DNA from: Campylobacteraceae bacterium
GTDB lineage: Bacteria > Campylobacterota > Campylobacteria > Campylobacterales > Sulfurovaceae
Direction of reading: 5' to 3'
Length of the DNA: 5,114 nucleotides
NCBI GenBank assembly: GCA_026982175.1
Contig: JALSHP010000052.1
Coordinates: 1 to 5,114, forward strand
The position numbers were made by a program, and so were the translations under genes. The notes under the pieces are model-generated. The model saw only the letters and a list, made by a program, of their open reading frames with translations. It had not been told where the DNA came from and searched no databases. Position 1 is the first letter of the stretch; each line of letters begins with the position of its first letter. This document shows, in pieces, positions 1 to 4,134 of this stretch.

Positions 1-61
1 TTACGGAAGGATCTTCTAGTAGTTCGGTGACATAGAGTCGTTCTTTTTTTTTGTTGTACAT
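1..61 (-). CDS. 5' fragment of an unidentified gene, third in the luxS operon
   Basis: Only the first 20 codons are inside the window; the frame is open to the left edge. The start ATG (61-59) shares one base with the mnmD stop codon (TAATG), which is typical of translational coupling. An AAGGA ribosome binding site lies at 75-71, nine bases upstream. The visible peptide begins MYNKKKERLYV and continues with TELLEDPSV: a lysine-rich start followed by what looks like a helix. Codons 4-6 form a run of nine A (plus-strand T run 44-52). I do not recognise the family from so few residues. Gene order suggests co-transcription with luxS and mnmD, but no function can be assigned. Confidence 0.6.
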   Translation of the reverse strand, partial: MYNKKKERLYVTELLEDPSV

Positions 62-828
62 TATTGATAATCCTTATCTCTTAGACTTTGGGCTGTAGTG
101 TTACGTATTTTCTTCAGCTCCATATCCACATACTCAAATCCCTCAATCATCTTAAATGAAGCCACGGTTGAAAATCTCATCAGTTCTGCTCGGTGAATAA
201 AAATATAAAAGCCATTCTCATAAAGCCCTAAACGAATGGCTGCTGCGGTTGAGTAGGTGGTTAAGATGGCATCATCTTTGGCAATCTTGGCAATGTCTGC
301 AAAAAATTCTCTTGTCCAAAGTAGAGGATTATGTGCAGGGGAAAAGGCATCTTGATAGATAATGTCTATTTTTTGCGTTATTTTAGGCACTTCTTCTCTG
401 GCATCACCTAGTAAAATTTCTATTGTAAACTGTTCATCTTCATAATATAGATTTTTAGCAATAGCTTTGATAATGGCTTGTAAAAAATCAAATTCTGGGG
501 GAAAATCAAAGCTATCTAAAGAGTGAATGAGTGCTTCATCAAATTCTGGAGAGAGTATATGTACTTTTGTTTGAAGATTATTTTGTTTAATATAGTAAAG
601 CGTTGCAAAAGTGTTGTAGCCTAAGCCAAAACAGAGGTCTAAAATGTTTAGTTTGGGGAGAGATTGTTTGAGGCTAAAGGCAGGTTTTACATGTTTCTCT
701 AAAGACTCATGCAATGCCCCATCTTTGGTGGAGTGGTATGGTTCATTAAACTCTTTTGAAAAGAGTGTGTTTGAACCATCTTCACAAAGTACTAGCTCTT
801 TTTTGGGTCGCAGTACTTTGTCATACAT
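61..828 (-). CDS. mnmD: Stand-alone tRNA 5-aminomethyl-(2-thio)uridine-34 methyltransferase (MnmC N-domain / DUF752 type)
   Basis: This is a predicted cytoplasmic SAM-dependent methyltransferase that would convert nm5(s2)U34 to mnm5(s2)U34 in tRNA wobble positions. Seen in the sequence: a conserved N-terminal segment YHSTKDGALHES (31-42), a SAM-binding glycine loop LDLCFGLGYNT (63-73), GDAR (141-144), and the family signature QDAFSPAHNPLLWT (159-172), comparable to DGFAPAKNPDMW in E. coli MnmC. The aspartate at about 160 matches the proposed catalytic position. A late segment TTYSTAAAIRLGLYENGF (190-207) matches the last Rossmann strand region. At 255 residues it lacks the FAD-dependent oxidase domain that E. 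coli MnmC carries. A DUF752 protein of Aquifex aeolicus is known to work without that domain. The C-terminus lacks the usual GxGRKR-like tail, so it is a divergent member. The ATG directly abuts the luxS stop codon and only a weak purine-rich site (GAAGAAG) precedes it, which suggests coupled translation. Confidence 0.82.
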   Translation of the reverse strand: MYDKVLRPKKELVLCEDGSNTLFSKEFNEPYHSTKDGALHESLEKHVKPAFSLKQSLPKLNILDLCFGLGYNTFATLYYIKQNNLQTKVHILSPEFDEALIHSLDSFDFPPEFDFLQAIIKAIAKNLYYEDEQFTIEILLGDAREEVPKITQKIDIIYQDAFSPAHNPLLWTREFFADIAKIAKDDAILTTYSTAAAIRLGLYENGFYIFIHRAELMRFSTVASFKMIEGFEYVDMELKKIRNTTAQSLRDKDYQ

Positions 829-1350
829 CTACGCTTCTTCTTCTAGCTTTTTGAGTTTCTTTTTTGAGAGTTTTAACTTATCATTACTCATGATACCAAT
901 GTCCGCGTCCACAATATCTTGTGCAATTTGTTGTGCTTCATCGAGTGAATGCATTTGGTAAGTTCCACACTGATAAAGGTTTAGTTCTGGAATGTCACTT
1001 TGACTTTGTACGCCTAAAACATCTTTCATCGCTTTTTTCCATGCTTTGGCTACTTTTTTCTCTTTAGGACTTCCAAGCAGAGACATATAAAATCCTGTTC
1101 TACAACCCATTGGAGAGAGGTCAATAATTTCTACTTTTTTAGAGTTTAAGTGGTCACGCATGAACCCTGCAAATAGGTGTTCTAGTGTGTGAATACCTCT
1201 TTCACTCAATATCTTTTCATTGGGAACACAAAAACGTAAGTCAAATACAGTAATGTCATCGCCACTTGGTGTACTCATACTTTTGGCTACTCTAACAGCT
1301 GGTGCTGGCATTTTGGTGTGGTCAACGGTGAAACTGTCTAATAATGGCAT
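829..1350 (-). CDS. luxS: S-ribosylhomocysteine lyase (LuxS)
   Basis: LuxS cleaves S-ribosylhomocysteine to homocysteine and 4,5-dihydroxy-2,3-pentanedione, the precursor of autoinducer-2. It works in the cytoplasm after the MTA/SAH nucleosidase (Pfs) in the activated-methyl cycle. All key residues are visible: substrate contacts S6, H11 and R39; the zinc motif HTLEH with H54 and H58; the general base E57; the catalytic cysteine C83 in SPMGCRTGFY; and the third zinc ligand C128 in YQCGTY. At 173 residues it has the usual family length, with an unusually lysine-rich end (about 158-168) before an acidic tail. The ATG has an AAGGA site six bases upstream (1361-1357). It is the first gene of a minus-strand operon with mnmD and a third gene, and it diverges from folE. 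Whether AI-2 serves as a signal here or is only a by-product cannot be told from the sequence. Confidence 0.97.
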   Translation of the reverse strand: MPLLDSFTVDHTKMPAPAVRVAKSMSTPSGDDITVFDLRFCVPNEKILSERGIHTLEHLFAGFMRDHLNSKKVEIIDLSPMGCRTGFYMSLLGSPKEKKVAKAWKKAMKDVLGVQSQSDIPELNLYQCGTYQMHSLDEAQQIAQDIVDADIGIMSNDKLKLSKKKLKKLEEEA

Positions 1351-1356
1351 AATAAT

Positions 1357-1383
1357 TCCTTAAGTTTTAATGTAGAAAATATA
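1357..1383 (-). promoter_or_regulatory. Likely luxS operon promoter -10 and ribosome binding site
   Basis: On the minus strand a TATATT hexamer at 1383-1378 is a plausible -10 element, and AAGGA at 1361-1357 is the luxS ribosome binding site with a six-base spacer. No recognisable -35 box lies about 17 bases upstream. This is common in Campylobacterota, whose sigma-70 promoters rely on the -10 box and periodic AT tracts. The ribosome binding site is well supported; the -10 assignment is tentative. Confidence 0.4.
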
Positions 1384-1391
1384 CAATAAAA

Positions 1392-1428
1392 AGCATATAA
1401 AGATGTTAAAATAACGCAATTAAATGCT
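1392..1428. repeat. Imperfect inverted repeat in the luxS/folE divergent promoter
   Basis: AGCATATAA (1392-1400) and TTAAATGCT (1420-1428) are inverted copies with one mismatch, separated by 19 bases. The candidate folE -10 box at 1407-1412 lies in the spacer. It could be an operator acting on both genes, but in such AT-rich DNA chance is a real alternative. Confidence 0.25.
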
Positions 1429-1435
1429 ATGAGGA
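1404..1435 (+). promoter_or_regulatory. Likely folE extended -10 promoter and ribosome binding site
   Basis: TGTTAAAAT at 1404-1412 fits an extended -10 box (TGn followed by TAAAAT). GAGGA at 1431-1435 is a good ribosome binding site seven bases before the folE ATG. A start at about 1419 would give a leader of only about 24 bases. No -35 consensus is obvious. Confidence 0.4.
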
Positions 1436-1442
1436 TATTGTA

Positions 1443-2021
1443 ATGAAAAAACAAGAAGAGTTTGAAGGTGCTGTGACCAAAGTTTTAGAACTACTTGGAG
1501 AAGACCCAAGAAGAGAAGGCTTACTCAAAACCCCAAGCCGTGTGGCAAAAGCATGGGAATTTTTAACCGAAGGGTACCATGAAGACCCCGAAGCCATTTT
1601 AAACAAAGCCCTCTTTACTTCAACGAATGATGAGATGGTTGTGGTGCGTGATATTGAATTTTACTCTACTTGTGAGCATCATATGTTGCCGATTATTGGG
1701 CGAGTGCATGTGGCGTACATTCCCGATGGTAAAGTGGTAGGACTCTCAAAAATTCCACGCATTGTCAATGTGTTTGCCAGACGATTACAGATTCAAGAGC
1801 AGATGACCGAACAGATAGCGGATGCCATTGCTAATTCTATTAACCCTAAAGGAGTGGCTGTTGTGGTTCATGCACGGCATATGTGTATGGAGATGCGAGG
1901 GGTACAGAAGATTAATTCTACTACCGTAAGTTCAGCTCTTAGAGGTCTCTTTAAAAGTGACCAACGTACACGCAGTGAGTTTTACAACATTATCAATACA
2001 CCTGCTCCCTCTAATTTTTAG
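1443..2021 (+). CDS. folE: GTP cyclohydrolase I (FolE1)
   Basis: This zinc enzyme converts GTP to 7,8-dihydroneopterin triphosphate, the first step of folate synthesis and, in many bacteria, also the entry to queuosine. It forms a cytoplasmic homodecamer in known members. The signature regions are all present: DPRREGLLKTPSRVAKAWEF (21-40), STCEHHMLPI (75-84) with zinc ligand C77 and active-site H79/H80, GLSKIPRIVNVFARRLQIQE (100-119), and ARHMCMEMRGV (144-154) with zinc ligand C148. At 192 residues it is a normal-length bacterial type I enzyme without a regulatory extension. The ATG is set by GAGGA seven bases upstream. It is transcribed alone, diverging from luxS and converging on the minus-strand gene at 2035-2235. 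The stop codon lies inside a small hairpin. Confidence 0.97.
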   Translation: MKKQEEFEGAVTKVLELLGEDPRREGLLKTPSRVAKAWEFLTEGYHEDPEAILNKALFTSTNDEMVVVRDIEFYSTCEHHMLPIIGRVHVAYIPDGKVVGLSKIPRIVNVFARRLQIQEQMTEQIADAIANSINPKGVAVVVHARHMCMEMRGVQKINSTTVSSALRGLFKSDQRTRSEFYNIINTPAPSNF

Positions 2022-2036
2022 AGGATAACTATTTTT
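2008..2036 (+). terminator. Possible folE terminator hairpin
   Basis: CCTCTAA (2008-2014) pairs with TTAGAGG (2018-2024) around a three-base loop, and the folE stop TAG (2019-2021) sits in the 3' arm. A short T5 run (2032-2036) follows only after an eight-base gap, so it is a weak intrinsic terminator at best. In the opposite direction no T-tract follows. Confidence 0.35.
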
Positions 2037-2235
2037 AAGCGTATAAAAGCTCTTTATATTTTTGTGTTATATCTTCTCGTTCTAATATAAAGGCTGCTAT
2101 CTCTTTTTCGTATCGTTCTTCCATTGCTTTACATTGTTTTTTTAATTGTATACGGGTAATAAGCCATCCAAAAAAATAGCCTAAGAGCGTAGCTATAAAG
2201 ATATATGCTCCTATTTGAATGATGATATTTAACAC
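2035..2235 (-). CDS. Small single-span membrane protein with charged helical tail
   Basis: This is a 66-residue protein I do not recognise. Residues 3-26 (NIIIQIGAYIFIATLLGYFFGWLI) form one clear hydrophobic span. It is followed by a highly charged stretch, TRIQLKKQCKAMEERYEKE and onward to 62, that looks helical and could form a coiled coil. Positive charge just after the span suggests an N-out, C-in topology with the helix in the cytoplasm. The start is GTG (2235-2233), supported by AAGGA at 2247-2243 with seven bases of spacing. No ATG offers a better start. It begins two bases after the stop of the OmpA-like gene, so the two are almost certainly one transcript and may act together at the envelope. 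It could resemble other short membrane-anchored coiled-coil proteins, but no specific function is supported. Confidence 0.72.
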   Translation of the reverse strand: MLNIIIQIGAYIFIATLLGYFFGWLITRIQLKKQCKAMEERYEKEIAAFILEREDITQKYKELLYA

Positions 2236-2247
2236 TATTAAATCCTT
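2236..2247 (-). promoter_or_regulatory. Ribosome binding site fixing a GTG start
   Basis: AAGGA (2247-2243 on the minus strand) overlaps the last codons of the OmpA-like gene and sits seven bases before GTG at 2235-2233. This decides the start of the 66-residue membrane protein. The upstream gene ends with TAA directly followed in frame by TAG, and the second stop overlaps this spacer. Confidence 0.6.
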
Positions 2248-2756
2248 TTTAAATTAAGTTTTATTAACTTCTCTTTTAAAGAGAGCATCTCTCCATACCC
2301 AATGGCTACGACTAAAGTAAGATTGGTTTTTTCTCTAAAATAGTTTTTTAAATTATCAGCTCTTTGTTGAGAGAGAAGAAGATTTTGTTGGATTGAACCT
2401 GTTGTATTACTATGGGCCTCAATACTTAATACGACCTTTTCATTGAGATGATTAAGAATATTGACAATTTTATACAAGCTAGGATTGACGACTAAGGTAG
2501 CGTTATTATCACTAAATTGAATAGCTTTACCTTGCAAGAGTTTTTGAATTTCTCTTTCTCCTAAGATAGAGGAGCGAGAAGGTATATAAACTTTTCTACT
2601 TTTCTTATATGGTTTAGCTGAAACAAGTAATGCTTTTTTAGCTTCAATATCTTCTAGGTACTGAGTATAGATAAAGGGAGCTTTCTCTTTAATTGTAAAA
2701 TAGGCTAATGTAATTGAAGAGAGGATAAATGTAATTAAGAGTATAATAATTCTCAT
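2238..2756 (-). CDS. Membrane-anchored OmpA-like domain protein with altered peptidoglycan-binding motif
   Basis: Residues 3-20 form a hydrophobic N-terminal segment without an obvious lipobox, so either an uncleaved anchor or a signal peptide. A basic linker (about 46-63) follows. Residues 66-156 resemble an OmpA C-terminal domain: LLQGKAIQF (73-81), IEAHSNTTGS (112-121), NLLLSQQRADNLKNYF (125-140) and GYGE (153-156). In the family, HTD-x-x-G and LSxxRA supply an aspartate and an arginine that hold the diaminopimelate of peptidoglycan. Here the arginine (R132) is kept but the aspartate position is asparagine (N117, HSN instead of HTD). The protein is only 172 residues and ends soon after GYGE, about where the final NRRVEI-like strand would begin. 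TAG in frame directly precedes the ATG, so this is the only start available in the frame; the nearest AAGG is about 13 bases upstream, unusually far. It probably sits in the periplasm, with reduced or changed wall binding. Confidence 0.75.
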   Translation of the reverse strand: MRIIILLITFILSSITLAYFTIKEKAPFIYTQYLEDIEAKKALLVSAKPYKKSRKVYIPSRSSILGEREIQKLLQGKAIQFSDNNATLVVNPSLYKIVNILNHLNEKVVLSIEAHSNTTGSIQQNLLLSQQRADNLKNYFREKTNLTLVVAIGYGEMLSLKEKLIKLNLKRI

Positions 2757-2806
2757 CTATTTTATATAACCTTTTTTATTTAATTTTTTACTATTTGTAA
2801 TGTTAA

Positions 2807-2822
2807 ATTATATTATATTATA
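2807..2822 (-). promoter_or_regulatory. Three phased TATAAT -10 boxes in an ATTAT pentamer repeat
   Basis: The plus strand holds three perfect tandem ATTAT units (2807-2821). Read on the minus strand this gives three overlapping perfect TATAAT hexamers, spaced five bases apart, at 2822-2817, 2817-2812 and 2812-2807. They lie about 51-66 bases ahead of the OmpA-like ATG, a plausible -10 position. No clear -35 box is seen. In DNA this AT-rich the match could be incidental. Confidence 0.35.
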
Positions 2823-2880
2823 TTTTTATTAAAATGCTTTTTAATATAGAGTATTTTATTATATTCCCATAATCTTTTTC

Positions 2881-2943
2881 TTAATATAAACTTAACTTAA
2901 ATTACTAATATTTAAGTTAAGATTATATTTATTAATATAAACT
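2881..2943 (+). repeat. 12-base direct repeat flanking the inverted repeat
   Basis: TTAATATAAACT occurs perfectly at 2881-2892 and 2932-2943, 51 bases apart. The first copy overlaps the left arm of the inverted repeat and the second begins just after the right arm. Each copy contains TATAAA, a possible -10 box. A shorter related stretch, TTAATATA, lies at 2841-2848. No coding frame of note lies in the remaining part of this intergenic region. Confidence 0.6.
2883..2929. repeat. Long inverted repeat upstream of the dehydrogenase-like gene
   Basis: CTTAACTTAAAT (2891-2902) and ATTTAAGTTAAG (2910-2921) are perfect 12-base inverted copies around the seven-base loop TACTAAT. After one A/A mismatch (2890/2922) the symmetry resumes for seven more bases (AATATAA 2883-2889, TTATATT 2923-2929), so each arm has 19 of 20 positions paired. 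Each inner arm also contains a tandem CTTAA. It lies in the 221-base region between the OmpA-like and dehydrogenase-like genes, 48 bases before the latter's ATG. It could be an operator palindrome or a leader hairpin; no T-tract marks it as a terminator. Confidence 0.75.
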
Positions 2944-2971
2944 AATACTACAACAAAACAAAACCAAAGGA
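2936..2971 (+). promoter_or_regulatory. Likely -10 box and strong ribosome binding site of the dehydrogenase-like gene
   Basis: TATAAA at 2936-2941 is the nearest plausible -10 box. It would start transcription near 2948 and place the inverted repeat over the -35 region, as expected of an operator. AAAGGA at 2966-2971, six bases before the ATG, is a near-ideal ribosome binding site and supports active translation. The -10 choice is tentative; the ribosome binding site is solid. Confidence 0.5.
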
Positions 2972-2977
2972 TAAACA

Positions 2978-3439
2978 ATGAAAGTTACAGTTATGGGAAT
3001 AGAGTACAATCATTTATTGAGTGGAAAAGCTTTAGCAGAGATGGGAAATGAAGTTACCTATATCTCTAATGATTATAAACGTGTGGATAACATTCGTAGA
3101 GGGCATTATAATGCTGATGAAGCGATGGTAATTAAAAGTATGAATAGTACGAATAGTTTTGGATTCTCAACTAATATTAAAGAGTCGTTAAGCTCTACGA
3201 ACATGTGTTTTATTTCAGAAGGTGTTTCAGCAGACTCTGAAGAACAGATGCAAGAAGTTTTAGAACAAGCCAGGTTGGTAGGAGAAAATATGACCCAACA
3301 TATGTTTATTATTGATAGAAGCAAAGAGGCAATGTCAAGAGCTGCTCAAATTAAAGAGACCATTGAAGAAGCGTTAGCCAAAAGAGATACCAATCTTACT
3401 TTTGAGGTGATTGCCAATCCAAGTTTTTTAAGAAGTTAA
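2978..3439 (+). CDS. Isolated UDP-glucose 6-dehydrogenase-like N-terminal domain, probable pseudoenzyme
   Basis: This 153-residue protein follows the N-terminal NAD-binding domain of the UDP-glucose/GDP-mannose dehydrogenase family from end to end. Matching parts are MKVTVMG (1-7), LLSGKALAEMGNEVTYI (13-29), STNIKESL (64-71), MCFI (76-79), QHMFIIDRS (107-115) and FEVIANPSFLRS (142-153). The functional motifs are lost. GxGYVG is GIEYNH (7-12). The acidic residue after strand 2, which holds the NAD ribose, is serine (S30). The YEPGL segment is absent, GTP is GVS (82-84), STVPVGT is SKEAMSR (115-121), and NPEFL is NPSFL (147-151). The protein stops where full-length enzymes (roughly 390-440 residues) continue with the central helix, the catalytic cysteine and the C-terminal domain. 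No continuation was found in the other forward frames just downstream. The frame is unbroken, with a strong ribosome binding site and a hairpin over the stop codon, so it looks like a small expressed gene. It is very unlikely to be a dehydrogenase; a binding or regulatory role is possible but unproven. The alternative is a young remnant of a lost ugd gene. The alignment rests on remembered family sequences. Confidence 0.75.
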   Translation: MKVTVMGIEYNHLLSGKALAEMGNEVTYISNDYKRVDNIRRGHYNADEAMVIKSMNSTNSFGFSTNIKESLSSTNMCFISEGVSADSEEQMQEVLEQARLVGENMTQHMFIIDRSKEAMSRAAQIKETIEEALAKRDTNLTFEVIANPSFLRS

Positions 3440-3460
3440 GTAGTTGACTTCTTTGTTTGT
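3430..3460 (+). terminator. Intrinsic terminator overlapping the stop codon of the dehydrogenase-like gene
   Basis: AAGAAGTTAA (3430-3439) pairs with TTGACTTCTT (3444-3453) through ten positions, one of them a G-U pair, around the four-base loop GTAG. A T-rich tail, TGTTTGT, follows at 3454-3460. The stop codon TAA (3437-3439) is part of the 5' arm. The stem is AT-rich and the tail has G interruptions, so termination may be partial. Confidence 0.5.
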
Positions 3461-3466
3461 GGATAA

Positions 3467-3541
3467 AATTATGCAAAATGATATTATTTTTTAGGAATTT
3501 TTAAAAATAAATCTTATATTTATACTATCTACTGCATAATT
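3467..3541. repeat. Nine-base inverted repeat in the 3440-3568 intergenic region
   Basis: AATTATGCA (3467-3475) and TGCATAATT (3533-3541) are perfect inverted copies separated by 57 bases. The AT-rich spacer contains a possible -10 box TATACT (3521-3526) for the membrane protein gene and the self-complementary ATTTTTAAAAAT. This could be a pair of regulator half-sites or chance. Confidence 0.3.
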
Positions 3542-3568
3542 CTGTATTAAATAAAAACAAAGAATAAT

Positions 3569-4129
3569 ATGCATTTACAAATAATAAAACAACTTTTTAT
3601 TGCTCTTTTTTTAGCAATACTCTTTATGATGGCTTTTAATTGGCAATTTACCTATATTTATACTTTTCTCATTGAAAACTCTAAAGAGGTTAAACTATCT
3701 ACACTCTATACCCATCTCTTTATTTATGGTATTTTAATTTTTACTATGTTTCTTTTTCTAATGAACTTAATCAATGCTTTTTTAAAGTCAAGGTTTTTTA
3801 TCGCCATGATAGTTATTACTTTTTTTCTCTATTATTTTTCGGCGTATGAGGTATTTCTTGATACGATTAAGTACTTTTTACATTATGTAAAATCGAGTGA
3901 AGAGCTTATGTCTATTGTACTTTTTATTATTTTGACATTGGTTTATCAGTTATACTCATTGGGGATTACACTCTTTAATAAGCGTGTTCCCTTTTTTCAC
4001 TCTTTAGTATTTTTAATCTTAGCATTAGCCTATTCGGCTTGGTTTATTGATACCCATGCTTATCCTATTGAGACTTTGGATAAAGAGATGAAACTTTTGC
4101 TTAACAAAGCAGGGGTGACAGGATTATAA
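3569..4129 (+). CDS. Multi-span inner-membrane protein of unknown function
   Basis: This is a 186-residue, very hydrophobic protein I do not recognise. About five membrane spans can be read: roughly 8-32, 47-70, 75-97, 113-134 and 141-161. Short polar connectors lie between them (ENSKEVKLS 36-44, VKSSEE 107-112, NKR 137-139). A polar C-terminal tail (about 162-186) contains DTHAYPIETLDKEMKLLLNK. No transporter signature, catalytic motif or cofactor-binding histidine pair stands out. The start ATG has only a weak AAAGAA upstream; the next methionines (20, 21) lie inside the first span and would remove part of it, so the first ATG is preferred. It has its own upstream region after the terminator of the preceding gene, and it overlaps prfA tail to tail by six bases. 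Its phenylalanine- and tyrosine-rich, AT-biased codon use fits the surrounding AT-rich stretch. Confidence 0.8.
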   Translation: MHLQIIKQLFIALFLAILFMMAFNWQFTYIYTFLIENSKEVKLSTLYTHLFIYGILIFTMFLFLMNLINAFLKSRFFIAMIVITFFLYYFSAYEVFLDTIKYFLHYVKSSEELMSIVLFIILTLVYQLYSLGITLFNKRVPFFHSLVFLILALAYSAWFIDTHAYPIETLDKEMKLLLNKAGVTGL

Positions 4130-4134
4130 TCCTG
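4119..4134. terminator. Perfect palindrome at the convergent gene ends, possible bidirectional terminator
   Basis: CAGGATTATAATCCTG is a perfect 16-base palindrome that can fold as a six-base-pair stem with a TATA loop from either strand. It holds the stop codons of the membrane protein gene (TAA 4127-4129) and of prfA (TAA 4126-4124). The plus-strand tail CCTCTTT is only moderately T-rich and the minus-strand tail is not, so termination strength is doubtful. Confidence 0.35.

Noticed and set aside
644..961. Plus-strand open frame of 105 codons across the mnmD/luxS junction
   Set aside because: It lies antisense to two well-supported genes, has serine-rich low-complexity content typical of a shadow frame, and matches no family.
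1351..1442. SAM or SAH riboswitch upstream of luxS
   Set aside because: The space is only 92 bases, AT-rich and shared with the folE promoter; no recognisable conserved riboswitch core was found.
2892..2920. TTAAC and GTTAA half-sites resembling a CRP/FNR-type (NssR-like) box
   Set aside because: The known box needs a four-base spacer; here the half-sites are 19 bases apart, so the match is to the palindrome only and not to that regulator.
2757..2977. A small RNA or hidden short gene in the AT-rich intergenic region
   Set aside because: No frame with a plausible start, ribosome binding site and adequate length was seen, and apart from the repeats there is no GC-rich structured element.
3106..3324. 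Minus-strand open frame of 72 codons inside the dehydrogenase-like gene
   Set aside because: It is fully antisense to a gene with a clear family match and a strong ribosome binding site, and its own product resembles no family I know.
3440..3568. Continuation of the dehydrogenase gene in another frame, which would indicate a recent frameshift
   Set aside because: None of the three forward frames gives the expected residues after NPEFLREG; stops appear quickly and the next gene is a membrane protein.
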